64,000 nucleotides of DNA from Bradyrhizobium nivariense. GTDB lineage: Bacteria; Pseudomonadota; Alphaproteobacteria; Rhizobiales; Xanthobacteraceae. Below the pieces are notes generated by a model. It made no database searches. It had not been told where the DNA came from and was given only the letters and a program-made list of their open reading frames with translations. Within the stretch, counting starts at the first letter, position 1, and the number at the start of each line of letters is the position of its first letter. Made by a program: the position numbers and the translations under genes. This document shows, one piece after another, positions 43,205 to 51,962 of the stretch. The stretch lies in assembly GCF_029846715.1 (NCBI RefSeq), contig NZ_JARVWW010000007.1, positions 62,001-126,000 on the forward strand, written 5' to 3'.

Positions 43205-44434
43205 TCACTTCTTCACCATCGCACACGCCGGGTCCGGCGGCCCAAACGCCTTGTCGCCCGAGATCGTCGTGAGGATCTTGTAATAGTCCCACGGATATTT
43301 GCTCTCCTCCGGCGTCTTCACCTGCACCAGCCAGAGGTCGTGCACCATCAGATTGTCATCGCGTAAGCGGCCGTTGCGGGCGAAGAAATCCTCGATCGGC
43401 TTTTCCCGCATCTTCGCCGCCACTTTGAGCGGATCGTCGGTGCCGGTTTCCTTGATGGCGTTGAGATAGTGCATCACGCTCGAATAGACGCCGGCCTGCC
43501 ACATCGACGGCATCTTGTTCATCTTGGCGAAGTAGCGCTTCGACCATTCGCGCGTCTTGTCGTCCATGTCCCAATAGAACGACGTCGTCAGTAACAGCCC
43601 CTGCGCTGCCTGCAAGCCCAGGCCATGGATGTCGGTGATCAGCGCCAGCAGCGCCGCCATCTGCTGGCCGCCCTTGAACACGCCGAACTCGGAGCCGGTC
43701 TTGATCTCGTTCATGTTGTTGGGCGGACCCGCCGCGATGCCGATGATCTTGGCCTTGGAGGCCTGCGCCTGCAGCACGAACGAAGACAGGTCGGGCGTTG
43801 CCAGCGGCGGCCGCACCGAGCCCAGCACCTTGCCGCCATTGGCGGTGATGACGCTGGAGGCGTCGCGCTCCAGCGAATGGCCGAAGGCGTAGTCGTCGGT
43901 GATGAAGAACCAGCTGTCGCCGCCGCGCTTGACCACGGCGTCCGCGGTGCCGACCGCAAGCGCGCGGGTGTCGAACACCCACTGGATCGCATAGGGCGAA
44001 CAGAATTTGCCGTGGAAATCCGCGGTGCCGGTCGAGTGGGTGATGAACAGCCGCTTCTTCTCGTTGGCCATGTTCTGCACCGCGAGCCCGACCGCGGAAA
44101 CCGGCACGTCGACGATCAGATCGACCTGGTCGACGTCGTACCAGCGCCGCGCGATGCCGCCGCCGATGTCGGCCTTGAGCTGGTGGTCGCCGACGACGAT
44201 GCTGATCGGCTTGCCGAGCACGGTGCCGCCGAAATCGTCGATCGCCATCTGCGCCGCCGTCACCGAACCCTGGCCGGTCGGCGCGGAGGCCGGGCCGTTC
44301 ATGTCGGTGAGCACGCCGATCTTGACGATGTCGTCGGAAACCTGCGCCGACGCCGCATCCGGCAGCAGCGTTGCCGCCAAGAACGTCGCTGCAAAGCCGG
44401 CAGCGACCGGCAGTCCAAATCTCGTTGGCTTCAC
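43205..44434 (-). CDS. ABC transporter substrate-binding protein (Peripla_BP_6 type)
   Basis: A 409-residue LivJ-like binding protein. The GTG at 44434, preceded by GGGAGGA, gives a signal peptide ending DAASAQ at about residue 27. The mature part starts VSDDIVKIGVLTDMNGPAS and includes VDVPVSAVGLAVQNMANEKK and HSTGTADFHGKFC. Homologues in Bradyrhizobium occur in many copies with unknown ligands. No permease genes are adjacent. It is convergent with the TAXI gene (50 bp apart). Confidence 0.85.
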   Translation of the reverse strand: MKPTRFGLPVAAGFAATFLAATLLPDAASAQVSDDIVKIGVLTDMNGPASAPTGQGSVTAAQMAIDDFGGTVLGKPISIVVGDHQLKADIGGGIARRWYDVDQVDLIVDVPVSAVGLAVQNMANEKKRLFITHSTGTADFHGKFCSPYAIQWVFDTRALAVGTADAVVKRGGDSWFFITDDYAFGHSLERDASSVITANGGKVLGSVRPPLATPDLSSFVLQAQASKAKIIGIAAGPPNNMNEIKTGSEFGVFKGGQQMAALLALITDIHGLGLQAAQGLLLTTSFYWDMDDKTREWSKRYFAKMNKMPSMWQAGVYSSVMHYLNAIKETGTDDPLKVAAKMREKPIEDFFARNGRLRDDNLMVHDLWLVQVKTPEESKYPWDYYKILTTISGDKAFGPPDPACAMVKK

Positions 44435-44535
44435 GCTTGTCCTCCCCTGATCCGGCGCGTTGGCCGGTGTTGCTCGCCGGGTATGGCCCGGCTGAATTAG
44501 TTTCTTTTGCAACTATTTCGGGGCGGGCGTCAACC

Positions 44536-45429
44536 TCAGGCCGCGAAGCGGATTTGTCCGGCGGGCGAGGGATCGTAGCCGGTCAGCTCCTCCGCGCGCT
44601 GCCGCAACCGGTTTTCGCTGAGGAACCGGATCAAGGCCTGCATGGCGGGGCGAAAATAGCTGCGCTGCCGCATCGCGAGGTCGAAGTTCTCCCAGACCAG
44701 CGGCACGAAATCGAGGCCGGCCGAGCGCGCTGCCGCACGTGTCGCGATTCCGCAATCGGCTTGTCCCGCGCGGACGATTTCGGCGAGATCCGGTCCGGTC
44801 AGGGCCGGCGTCTCGATCCGTCGCAAATCGCGCGTCGAGGCGCCGGCCCGCGTCAGCAGCACATCGAGTAGCATCTGCGCGCCCGTGCCCTGTTGCCGCA
44901 TCGCCATCCTGGCACCGAGCGCGAGCACGTCGGAGAGACCGCGCAGCCGCTTGGGATTGCCTTGCGGCAGCACGAGACCCTGCTCGCGGCGCACGAACGC
45001 GACCAGCAATGCATCATGCAGGTCCGGAGCGTCACGCAGCGCCGTCGCACTGGCGTCGGCGGCAAGATTGCCCTCGGCATCGAGGCTGTGGAAGTGCATT
45101 GCCACTGCCATCACCTCGTCGCGCTGCAAGCGCTCGAGCCCGCGCGCGCTGCCCTCGCTCATCGATCCCAGGCCCGAGCCGGATTCGCGCAGACTCCAGT
45201 GCAAAAGCTCGTCCTGGCTGCCGCCCACGACCGGCGGCGGCTCCGCGATCAGCATGCCGGCCGGACGCGCCAGTCCGGACAGCACCCAGAGGTCGAGCTC
45301 GTGCCGCGGGAAGAGCCACTTCCCGGTCACCTTGGTGCAGGGGATCGCGCCGGTGGTGACAAGTTCGTAAAGCTTGCGTTCGCCGAGCCGAAGATAGTCG
45401 GCGGCTTCGCTGGTCGTCAGGAATTCCAT
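44536..45429 (-). CDS. HTH (excisionase-type) regulator with PBP-like ligand domain
   Basis: A 297-residue regulator. Residues 1-55 form a MerR/excisionase-like helix-turn-helix (FLTTSEAADYLRLGERKLYE, then GKWLFPRHELDLW). The rest (about 85-290) is a periplasmic-binding-protein-like domain of the COG1910 type, also found at the C-terminus of the MoeA fusion encoded at 47824. Proteins of this design control molybdate or tungstate related genes. It is divergent from the TupA-like gene with about 400 bp between, so it probably senses the oxyanion or a cofactor intermediate and controls that gene. Confidence 0.8.
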   Translation of the reverse strand: MEFLTTSEAADYLRLGERKLYELVTTGAIPCTKVTGKWLFPRHELDLWVLSGLARPAGMLIAEPPPVVGGSQDELLHWSLRESGSGLGSMSEGSARGLERLQRDEVMAVAMHFHSLDAEGNLAADASATALRDAPDLHDALLVAFVRREQGLVLPQGNPKRLRGLSDVLALGARMAMRQQGTGAQMLLDVLLTRAGASTRDLRRIETPALTGPDLAEIVRAGQADCGIATRAAARSAGLDFVPLVWENFDLAMRQRSYFRPAMQALIRFLSENRLRQRAEELTGYDPSPAGQIRFAA

Positions 45430-45827
45430 CCTGCATTCCTATGCAAATTCTTGCTTCTTTTTGACGTTCGACGCAGGTGGAATCTGCATTTCAAGTTCTG
45501 TCCGCCAGGACCATGCCCGATCATCTCGTTGCTTTGCAACATATCCTCACGCGCGATCTCTGCTTTGGTGAACGATCCTGAATCGCCCGCGTGGTGCAGA
45601 CCCTGCGGCTGTCGCGCCCGCAGTAGCAGTCGACATGCCGCTCCGCGCGTTGCCGAAATTTCCCGAGTTGTCGGCGCGCAGCGCGGGGCGAAGTCTGCCG
45701 CCGATAGTGGCTCGACCCGCGCTCTATCTGTTGTTGTCCGCATCCGGAGCTGAACGAGCAAACGCGTCACGAGTGCGGCGCAATCGATCATCATCATGGC
45801 CGCGTCATAGCCAATAGGAACCCGATC
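45430..45827. other. Divergent promoter region of the regulator and tupA-like genes
   Basis: Nearly 400 bases without a supported gene. It includes AT-rich stretches next to the regulator start (ATGCAAATTCTTGC) and should hold both promoters. No ModE-type palindrome was recognised. Confidence 0.5.
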
Positions 45828-46661
45828 ATGGCCGCCCGCCGCCTGTCCGTTGCATTCGCGCTGCTCTGCGGCCTTGCCGTGGGGGGTACGGCGTCATCCG
45901 CGGAGGACCGCGCGATCGTCCTGGCCTCGACCACGTCCACGCAGGAGTCCGGCCTGCTCGACCACCTGCTGCCGATCTTCCGTGACAAAACCGGCATCGA
46001 CGTCACGGTGATCGCGCGGCGCGCCGATGAGGTGCTCGACGGGGCGCGAAGGGGCGAAGTCGACGTCGTGCTGATGCATGCGCGGCCGAAGGAGGAGAAA
46101 TTCGTTGCCGACGGTTTTGCCGCGAAGCGCTTTGACGTGATGTACAATGATTATGTGCTGATCGGGCCGAAGAGCGATCCCGCCGGGGTGAAGGGCAAGG
46201 ACATCGCGACCGCGCTGAAGGCGATCGAGGCCAAGGGCGCGCCGTTCGTGACGCGCGGCGACCGCTCGGGCACGCATGCCGCGGAGCTCGCGCTCTGGAT
46301 CGTCGCCGGCATCGACATCGCGAGCACCAAAGGCGGCTGGTATCGCGAGGCCAAGCAGGGCATGGCCTCCGCCCTCGATGCAGCGCGCGCGGCGAACGCC
46401 TACGTACTGTCCGACCGCGGCAGCTGGATCGCCTTCAGCGAGCGCGGCGATCTCGACATCGTGGTCGAAGGCGACAAGCGGCTGCTCAATCAGTACGGCG
46501 TGATGCTGGTGAACCCCGCGAAGTTTCCGAACGTGAAGAAGGAGCTGGGGCAAGACTTCATCGACTGGCTGATCTCGCCGGAGGGGCAGGCGGCGATCGC
46601 CGGATACAAGGTCGACGGACAACAGCTGTTCTTCCCCAATGCGGACAAGTCGGGCGGCTGA
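45828..46661 (+). CDS. tupA: TupA-like tungstate/molybdate ABC binding protein
   Basis: A 277-residue periplasmic binding protein with a signal peptide (about 1-24). The oxyanion-binding STTSTQESGLLDHLLPIF and the later TRGDRSGTHAAELALW, together with YVLSDRGSW, match the TupA family (COG2998), which binds tungstate with very high affinity. The permease and ATPase (tupB, tupC) are not in the window. Location among molybdopterin genes supports metal oxyanion uptake for formate dehydrogenase. Discrimination between W and Mo cannot be read from sequence. Confidence 0.85.
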   Translation: MAARRLSVAFALLCGLAVGGTASSAEDRAIVLASTTSTQESGLLDHLLPIFRDKTGIDVTVIARRADEVLDGARRGEVDVVLMHARPKEEKFVADGFAAKRFDVMYNDYVLIGPKSDPAGVKGKDIATALKAIEAKGAPFVTRGDRSGTHAAELALWIVAGIDIASTKGGWYREAKQGMASALDAARAANAYVLSDRGSWIAFSERGDLDIVVEGDKRLLNQYGVMLVNPAKFPNVKKELGQDFIDWLISPEGQAAIAGYKVDGQQLFFPNADKSGG

Positions 46662-46715
46662 TCTTGACAGCGCCGGCGGTTGCCAAACCGGGCGATGCAT
46701 GGTCCATCATGGCGC

Positions 46716-47822
46716 ATGACCCAGCGCCTGCCGTCATCGCTGACGCCGCTCGACACCGCGCTCGCCGCGTTGCTGAAGGGGCTTGATCCGCTCGCGCCGG
46801 TGCAGTTGCCGCTGGCTGAAGCGGCCGGCTGCATCGCGGCGGGCAATCCGCTCCTTGCGGCCCAACCGCCGCGCGACGTCGCTGCCGCGGACGGCTGGGC
46901 GTTATGCGCCAATGATCTGGTCGGCGCGTCGTCCTATTCACCGCTGCTTCTGACAATGGCGCCTGTTTGGGTCGATGACGGCGACGCGATGCCGGCGGGA
47001 TGCGACTGTGTGCTCGATGCCGACGCAGTCGACATGTCGGGCCCACTCGCGCAGGTGCTAGCGGAGGGCGTACCGGGGCAGGGCATCAGGCGCGCCGGAA
47101 GCGACATCGACGGACGCACGCCTGCCGCGGCAGAGGGGTGTCCGGTCGGTCCTGCCGCTCTGTTGCTCGCGCGCGCCGCCGGACTGGACCGGCTGAGCGT
47201 GCGTCGTCCGCGGCTGCGCATTGTCAATGTATCGGGCGCAATTGAGACCATGCATCTGATTGCGGACATCGCACGCGCCGCAGGGCTGGATGTGCAAACG
47301 CACCAGGCCGGCGCGCGAGACGCGGTATCGATCGCGGAGGCGTTCGGCGCGCCCAGCTGCGATCTCCTGCTCACGATCGGCGGCAGCGGCGTCGGTCGCA
47401 AGGATGCCGCCGTGACGGCGCTGGCCCAGCGTGGTGATGTGATCGCCCATGGTCTTGCGCTCCAGCCTGGACGCACCGCCGCGATCGGGCGGCTCGGAAC
47501 GGTTCCTGTCGTCGCCTTGCCCGGATCGCCGGATCATGCGCTTGCGGCCTGGCTCGCGCTCGCGCTGCCGCTCGTCGACCGGCTGTCGGCGCGGCTGCCG
47601 CGCCGACAGATGACCTTGCCGCTCGCGCGAAAGATCGCATCCAGCGTCGGCATCGCCGAAATGGCCCTGCTGGCCGAGGAACATCATGCGTGGGTGCCGC
47701 TTGCGGTAGGCGAATGGCCGCTCCAGGCGATTGCCCGTGCGGATGCATGGCTGCTTGTTCCCGCCAGCGACGAGGGATTTGCAGCAGGCGCGCCGGTCGA
47801 TGCCTATCTGATGCGGGAATGA
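46716..47822 (+). CDS. Divergent MoeA-like molybdopterin biosynthesis protein
   Basis: A 368-residue protein with the domain plan of MoeA: an N-terminal region (LPLAEAAGCIAAGNPLLAAQPPRDVAAADG), a GDAMPAGCDCVL segment and a MogA-like part with LLLTIGGSGVGRKDA and VPVVALPGSPDHAL. The usual DNSAMDGYA is replaced by VAAADGWAL, and the active-site motif GG(V/T)S is GGSG, so metal insertion activity is doubtful. The first of two adjacent MoeA genes, ending 1 bp before the next. The start at 46716 is uncertain; an upstream ATG at 46680 is in frame. Confidence 0.75.
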   Translation: MTQRLPSSLTPLDTALAALLKGLDPLAPVQLPLAEAAGCIAAGNPLLAAQPPRDVAAADGWALCANDLVGASSYSPLLLTMAPVWVDDGDAMPAGCDCVLDADAVDMSGPLAQVLAEGVPGQGIRRAGSDIDGRTPAAAEGCPVGPAALLLARAAGLDRLSVRRPRLRIVNVSGAIETMHLIADIARAAGLDVQTHQAGARDAVSIAEAFGAPSCDLLLTIGGSGVGRKDAAVTALAQRGDVIAHGLALQPGRTAAIGRLGTVPVVALPGSPDHALAAWLALALPLVDRLSARLPRRQMTLPLARKIASSVGIAEMALLAEEHHAWVPLAVGEWPLQAIARADAWLLVPASDEGFAAGAPVDAYLMRE

Positions 47823-47823
47823 T

Positions 47824-49785
47824 ATGGGTTTTGGCATGACGATGATCCCGCAATCGCAAGTCCGCAGCGCGCTCGAACAGGAGCAGTTCCTCAAGATCCT
47901 TTCCCGCGAGGAGGCGCTGGCACGCTTCGAGGCCGCGCTGTTCCCGCGCGCGATCCCAAGCGAGGCCCGCAAGCTCGCCGATGCACTCGGTACGGCGCTC
48001 GCTGAAGACATCACCGCGCCGATCGACGTGCCGCCGTTCGACCGTTCCAATGTCGACGGCTTTGCGGTGCGCTCGGCGGACCTTGCCGCGGCCGGTGAAG
48101 GCGCGCCGGTTCGCCTCGGGTTGAACGGCGAGACCATTCACTGCGGCACCGTACCGGCGCTGCAGGTGGCGGCGGGAACCGCAACGCCGATTGCCACCGG
48201 TGGTCCGCTGCCGCGCGGTGCCGATGCCGTGGTCATGGTCGAGCACACCCAACCGGCCGGCTCTGATGCGATCGACGTCCGTCGCGCTGCGTCCCCCGGG
48301 CAATTCGTTTCCTATGCAGGCTCCGACATCGCGCGCGGCGAGGCGCTGCTGCGCGCCGGCACGATGATCGGCTCGCGCGAGATCGGCATGCTGGCGGCCT
48401 GCGGCATTGCGGACGTGAATGTCGCGCGAAAACCGCGGGTTACCGTGATCTCCACCGGCGACGAATTGGTTCAGCCCGGCGAGGTGCTCGCGCCCGCCGC
48501 GATCTACGACACCAACGGCGCGATCGTCACTGCTGCGATCGACGAGAACGGCGGTGAGGCGGTTTTCCTCGGCGCCATTCCCGACGACGAAGCTCAGCTC
48601 GAAGCCGCGATGCGCCGTGCGCTGGCGGATGCCGACATGCTGGTGCTCTCCGGCGGCACGTCGAAGGGCGCGGGCGACCTGTCTCATCGCATCATCGGCC
48701 GGCTCGGCCAACCCGGCATCATCGCGCATGGCGTTGCGCTCAAGCCCGGCAAGCCGCTGTGTCTTGCGGTATGCGACGGCAAGCCGGTGGTGATCCTGCC
48801 GGGTTTTCCGACCTCGGCGATGTTCACCTTCCACGACATGATCGTGCCGGTGCTGCGCAAGATGGCAGGACTGCCGCCCCGCTCCGATGCCAAGGTGAGC
48901 GCGACCGTGCCGGTGCGCATTCCTTCCGAGCTTGGCCGCACCGAATTCGTCATGGTCTCGCTGGTCGAAGGCAAGGACGGCTTGATCGCCTATCCCTCCG
49001 GCAAGGGTTCCGGTGCGATCACGTCGTTCGCACAGGCCGACGGTTTTCTGCGCATCGACGCGCTCGCCGACCAGATGCTGGCCGGGACCGAAGCCGAGGT
49101 GACACTGTTCACGCCGCATGCGCGGGTGCCCGATCTTGTCATCGTCGGCAGCCATTGCACCGGCCTCGATCTTGTCACGACGCAACTCGCGCATGCCGGC
49201 CTGACCGTGCGCTCGATCGCCGTCGGCAGTCTCGGCGGACTCGCGGCGGCGCGGCGCGGTGAATGCGATCTGGCGCCGATCCATCTGTTCGACGACAAGA
49301 GCGAGACCTACAATACGCCTTACCTCGTCGAAGGACTTGAGCTCGTGCCGGGCTGGCGGCGGATGCAGGGCATCGTGTTCCGCAAGGGCGACAAACGCTT
49401 CGAAGGCCATGGCGCGAAGGACGCCGTCGCCGTGGCGCTCGCGGATCCCTCCTGCATCATGGTCAACCGCAACCAGGGCGCCGGCACGCGCATTCTGATC
49501 GACCGGTTGCTCGGTGGTGCGCGCCCGGAAGGCTATTGGAACCAGCCACGCTCGCATAACGCGGTGGCCGCGGCCGTCGCACAGCACCGCGCCGACTGGG
49601 GCATGACCATTGCGCCGGTCGCCCATGCGGTCGGCCTCGGTTTCATTCCGCTCGCAGAAGAGCATTATGACTTCGCGCTGGTCACAGCGCGCAAGCAGCG
49701 GCCGGCAGTGCAGGCCTTTCTCGATGCGCTCGGCTCGGACGAGGCGCGGGCGGCGCTGGAGCGGGCGGGATTCCGGCGCGCGTAA
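47824..49785 (+). CDS. MoeA fused to C-terminal PBP-like domain
   Basis: A 653-residue two-part protein. Residues about 20-425 are a MoeA (molybdopterin molybdotransferase) with DVPPFDRSNVDGFAVRSADL, PLPRGADAVVMVEHT, VISTGDELVQPGE, MLVLSGGTSKGAGD and VVILPGFPTSAMFTFHD. Residues about 430-650 form a binding-protein-like domain (VGSHCTGLDLVTTQLAHAG, VNRNQGAGTRILIDRLLGG) related to that of the HTH regulator at 44536. The second domain may sense or deliver the oxyanion ligand. Gene spacing with the previous MoeA is 1 bp. The start at 47824 is a GTG-like position close to an in-frame ATG at 47836. Confidence 0.85.
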   Translation: MGFGMTMIPQSQVRSALEQEQFLKILSREEALARFEAALFPRAIPSEARKLADALGTALAEDITAPIDVPPFDRSNVDGFAVRSADLAAAGEGAPVRLGLNGETIHCGTVPALQVAAGTATPIATGGPLPRGADAVVMVEHTQPAGSDAIDVRRAASPGQFVSYAGSDIARGEALLRAGTMIGSREIGMLAACGIADVNVARKPRVTVISTGDELVQPGEVLAPAAIYDTNGAIVTAAIDENGGEAVFLGAIPDDEAQLEAAMRRALADADMLVLSGGTSKGAGDLSHRIIGRLGQPGIIAHGVALKPGKPLCLAVCDGKPVVILPGFPTSAMFTFHDMIVPVLRKMAGLPPRSDAKVSATVPVRIPSELGRTEFVMVSLVEGKDGLIAYPSGKGSGAITSFAQADGFLRIDALADQMLAGTEAEVTLFTPHARVPDLVIVGSHCTGLDLVTTQLAHAGLTVRSIAVGSLGGLAAARRGECDLAPIHLFDDKSETYNTPYLVEGLELVPGWRRMQGIVFRKGDKRFEGHGAKDAVAVALADPSCIMVNRNQGAGTRILIDRLLGGARPEGYWNQPRSHNAVAAAVAQHRADWGMTIAPVAHAVGLGFIPLAEEHYDFALVTARKQRPAVQAFLDALGSDEARAALERAGFRRA

Positions 49786-49792
49786 AGCTTGA

Positions 49793-50434
49793 TTAAGACG
49801 CCGCATCCAGTGCGGCCAGCCGCTCAGCTTCCGCGATATCCTCGGCCGTGTTGGCATTGAAGAACGGGTCAAGCGGCTCGGTCGGCCACGTCACCGTCGC
49901 GAGAGGGTAGCGCGTGGTCCAGCGGTCGATCTTGCGGAGGTCTTCGACCACGAGCGCGTGGCGGAGTTCATCGCGCAGGCTTACGCGCCACAAGCCGATC
50001 ACTGGATGCGATTGGCTGCCTGATGCCGCAACGGCGAGCTCGGCATTCGCCGCGATGCGTTCTTCTTGCAAGCGTGCGACCAGATTGCGCGGCAGGAACG
50101 GGCAGTCGCCGGCGGCGCTGAGCACCCACTCCACCTCAGGTCGGTTCGCTGCGGTCCAGTCGAGCGCGGCAAGGATGCCGGCGAGCGGGCCGGGAAAGCC
50201 GGGCACGTCGTCTGCAACGACCTGCAAACCGAACGCGGCGAAGCGGGCGGGATCGCCGTTGGCATTGAGGATCAGCCCGGTACATTGGGGCGATAAGCGC
50301 GCGATCACGCGTTCCAGGATGGTGCGGCCGCCAATGATACGCATCGGCTTGTCGCCGCCACCCATGCGCCGCGCGAGGCCGCCGGCGAGCAGCACGCCCT
50401 GCGTGGTCGGAAAGCTAGTCGTCACCACCTTCAC
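49793..50434 (-). CDS. mobA: Molybdenum cofactor guanylyltransferase MobA
   Basis: A 213-residue nucleotidyltransferase that links GMP to molybdopterin to form MGD, the cofactor form used by formate dehydrogenases. The signature [19 protein letters not shown] is at the N-terminus, with [17 protein letters not shown] and AAGDCPFLP following. The start is taken at GTG 50434, which overlaps the end of fdhD by 20 bp; GTG 50425 is an alternative and an ATG at 50470 lies further inside fdhD. fdhD-mobA is an operon. Confidence 0.9.
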   Translation of the reverse strand: MKVVTTSFPTTQGVLLAGGLARRMGGGDKPMRIIGGRTILERVIARLSPQCTGLILNANGDPARFAAFGLQVVADDVPGFPGPLAGILAALDWTAANRPEVEWVLSAAGDCPFLPRNLVARLQEERIAANAELAVAASGSQSHPVIGLWRVSLRDELRHALVVEDLRKIDRWTTRYPLATVTWPTEPLDPFFNANTAEDIAEAERLAALDAAS

Positions 50435-51305
50435 CCTTGCGCTTGTGCTTCGCCGATTCCTCCTCGACATAAGCGAGGTTCTGGTCGTAGACGATGCGCT
50501 CTTCCCCCGACAGCGCGATGAACCGCTTTCCGCGTGCGCGCCCGACCAGCGTCAAGCCCACCTGCCGGGCGAGATCGACGCCCCAGGCGGTGAAGCCCGA
50601 GCGCGACACCAAAATCGGAATTCCCATGCGGACCGTCTTGATCACCATCTCCGAGGTGAGCCGCCCCGTGGTGTAGAGGATCTTGTCGGATGCATCGACG
50701 CCGTGGCGGTACATCCAGCCCGCGATCTTGTCGACGGCGTTGTGACGGCCGACATCCTCGGTGTAGCAGAGCGGCTCGCCCTCCCTGCACAGCACGCAGC
50801 CGTGGATCGCACCGGCCTCCAGATAGAGCGAGGGCATGGTGTTGATGGTCTGCGTCATCTGGTAGAGCCAGGAGGTGCGCAGCTCCGCCGTCGGCAACGC
50901 GACGCTCTCGACCGCCTCTAACAGATCGCCGAAGGCGGTGCCTTGCGCGCAGCCCGAGGTCTGCGTGCGCTTCTTCAGCTTGGCTTCGAAATTGGTGTGG
51001 TGTTCGGTGCGCACCACCACCACCTGGAGGTCGTCGTCGTATTCGACCTCGGTGACCGCGTCATTATATTTCAGCATGTTCTGGTTGAGCAAATAGCCCA
51101 GCGCCAGATATTCCGGATAGTCGCCGATCGTCATCATGGTGACGATCTCCTGGGCATTCAGGTAGAGCGTCAGCGGTCGCTCCATCGGCACCTTGATCTC
51201 GACCTTGGCGCCGGCCTGGTCGGTCCCGGTCACGCTCTGGGTCAGGCGCGGGTCGCCGGGGTTCGGGACGATCAGGGGCACCGGGGCTTTGTCGATCTTC
51301 ATCAT
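50415..51305 (-). CDS. fdhD: Formate dehydrogenase accessory sulfurtransferase FdhD
   Basis: A 296-residue FdhD. It passes sulfur from a cysteine desulfurase to the molybdenum cofactor, needed for active formate dehydrogenase. Typical motifs are [38 protein letters not shown] and [17 protein letters not shown]. The sulfur-carrying loop reads [10 protein letters not shown] with a single cysteine rather than the CxxC of E. coli. It overlaps mobA and lies opposite mobB. Its presence next to the fds genes fits a role in their maturation. Confidence 0.9.
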   Translation of the reverse strand: MMKIDKAPVPLIVPNPGDPRLTQSVTGTDQAGAKVEIKVPMERPLTLYLNAQEIVTMMTIGDYPEYLALGYLLNQNMLKYNDAVTEVEYDDDLQVVVVRTEHHTNFEAKLKKRTQTSGCAQGTAFGDLLEAVESVALPTAELRTSWLYQMTQTINTMPSLYLEAGAIHGCVLCREGEPLCYTEDVGRHNAVDKIAGWMYRHGVDASDKILYTTGRLTSEMVIKTVRMGIPILVSRSGFTAWGVDLARQVGLTLVGRARGKRFIALSGEERIVYDQNLAYVEEESAKHKRKGEGGDD

Positions 51306-51425
51306 GGCTACGACGTTAGCATGACATTCGGGTCAAGCCGAGATAAGCATGGCGGTGAAACGCAATGACGGGGAGAGGCCGGAGGTTCCATCGGCTGGCG
51401 AGCCATTGGCGGAGATCGAGTTACG

Positions 51426-51953
51426 ATGAAAGTCATCGGCCTTGCAGGCTGGAGCGGTGCAGGCAAGACCACGCTGTTGACGCGGCTGATCCCGCATTTC
51501 AACGCGCTGGGCTTGCGCGTCTCGGTCATCAAGCATGCGCATCACCAGTTCGACGTCGACGTGCCCGGCAAGGATTCCTGGCGCCATCGCGAGGCCGGCG
51601 CGGCCGAGGTGCTGGTTGCGTCGTCCAACCGCTGGGCCTTGATGCACGAATTGCGCGGGGCGGCCGAGCCGCGGCTGCCGGAACTGTTGAGCAAGCTGTC
51701 CGCTGTCGATCTCGTCGTGGTCGAAGGGTTCAAGCGCGAGCCGCATCGCAAGATCGAGGTGCATCGCGCCGTCAACGACAAGCCGTTGTTGTTTCCCGAT
51801 GATCCCGGAATTTTCGGGATCGTGGCCGACGTCGCCATTGAAACACGACTGCCGACCGTCCATCTCGACGATATCGCCGCCGCGGCGGAATTGCTGCTGC
51901 GAGCGGCGATGCCGGTCGAAGAAGTGGTCGCGAAAAGCGCCGCGATGCGCTGA
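51426..51953 (+). CDS. mobB: MobB, MGD biosynthesis GTP-binding adaptor
   Basis: A 175-residue P-loop protein starting MKVIGLAGWSGAGKTTLLTRL (Walker A), with the conserved KHAHHQFDVDVPGKDSWRHR and VVVEGFKREPHRKIEV. MobB assists MobA in MGD formation, probably by binding GTP. Nine bases separate it from moeA. It is divergent from fdhD-mobA, so both MGD proteins are expressed from the same small region. Confidence 0.9.
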   Translation: MKVIGLAGWSGAGKTTLLTRLIPHFNALGLRVSVIKHAHHQFDVDVPGKDSWRHREAGAAEVLVASSNRWALMHELRGAAEPRLPELLSKLSAVDLVVVEGFKREPHRKIEVHRAVNDKPLLFPDDPGIFGIVADVAIETRLPTVHLDDIAAAAELLLRAAMPVEEVVAKSAAMR

Positions 51954-51962
51954 CGAGGCACC

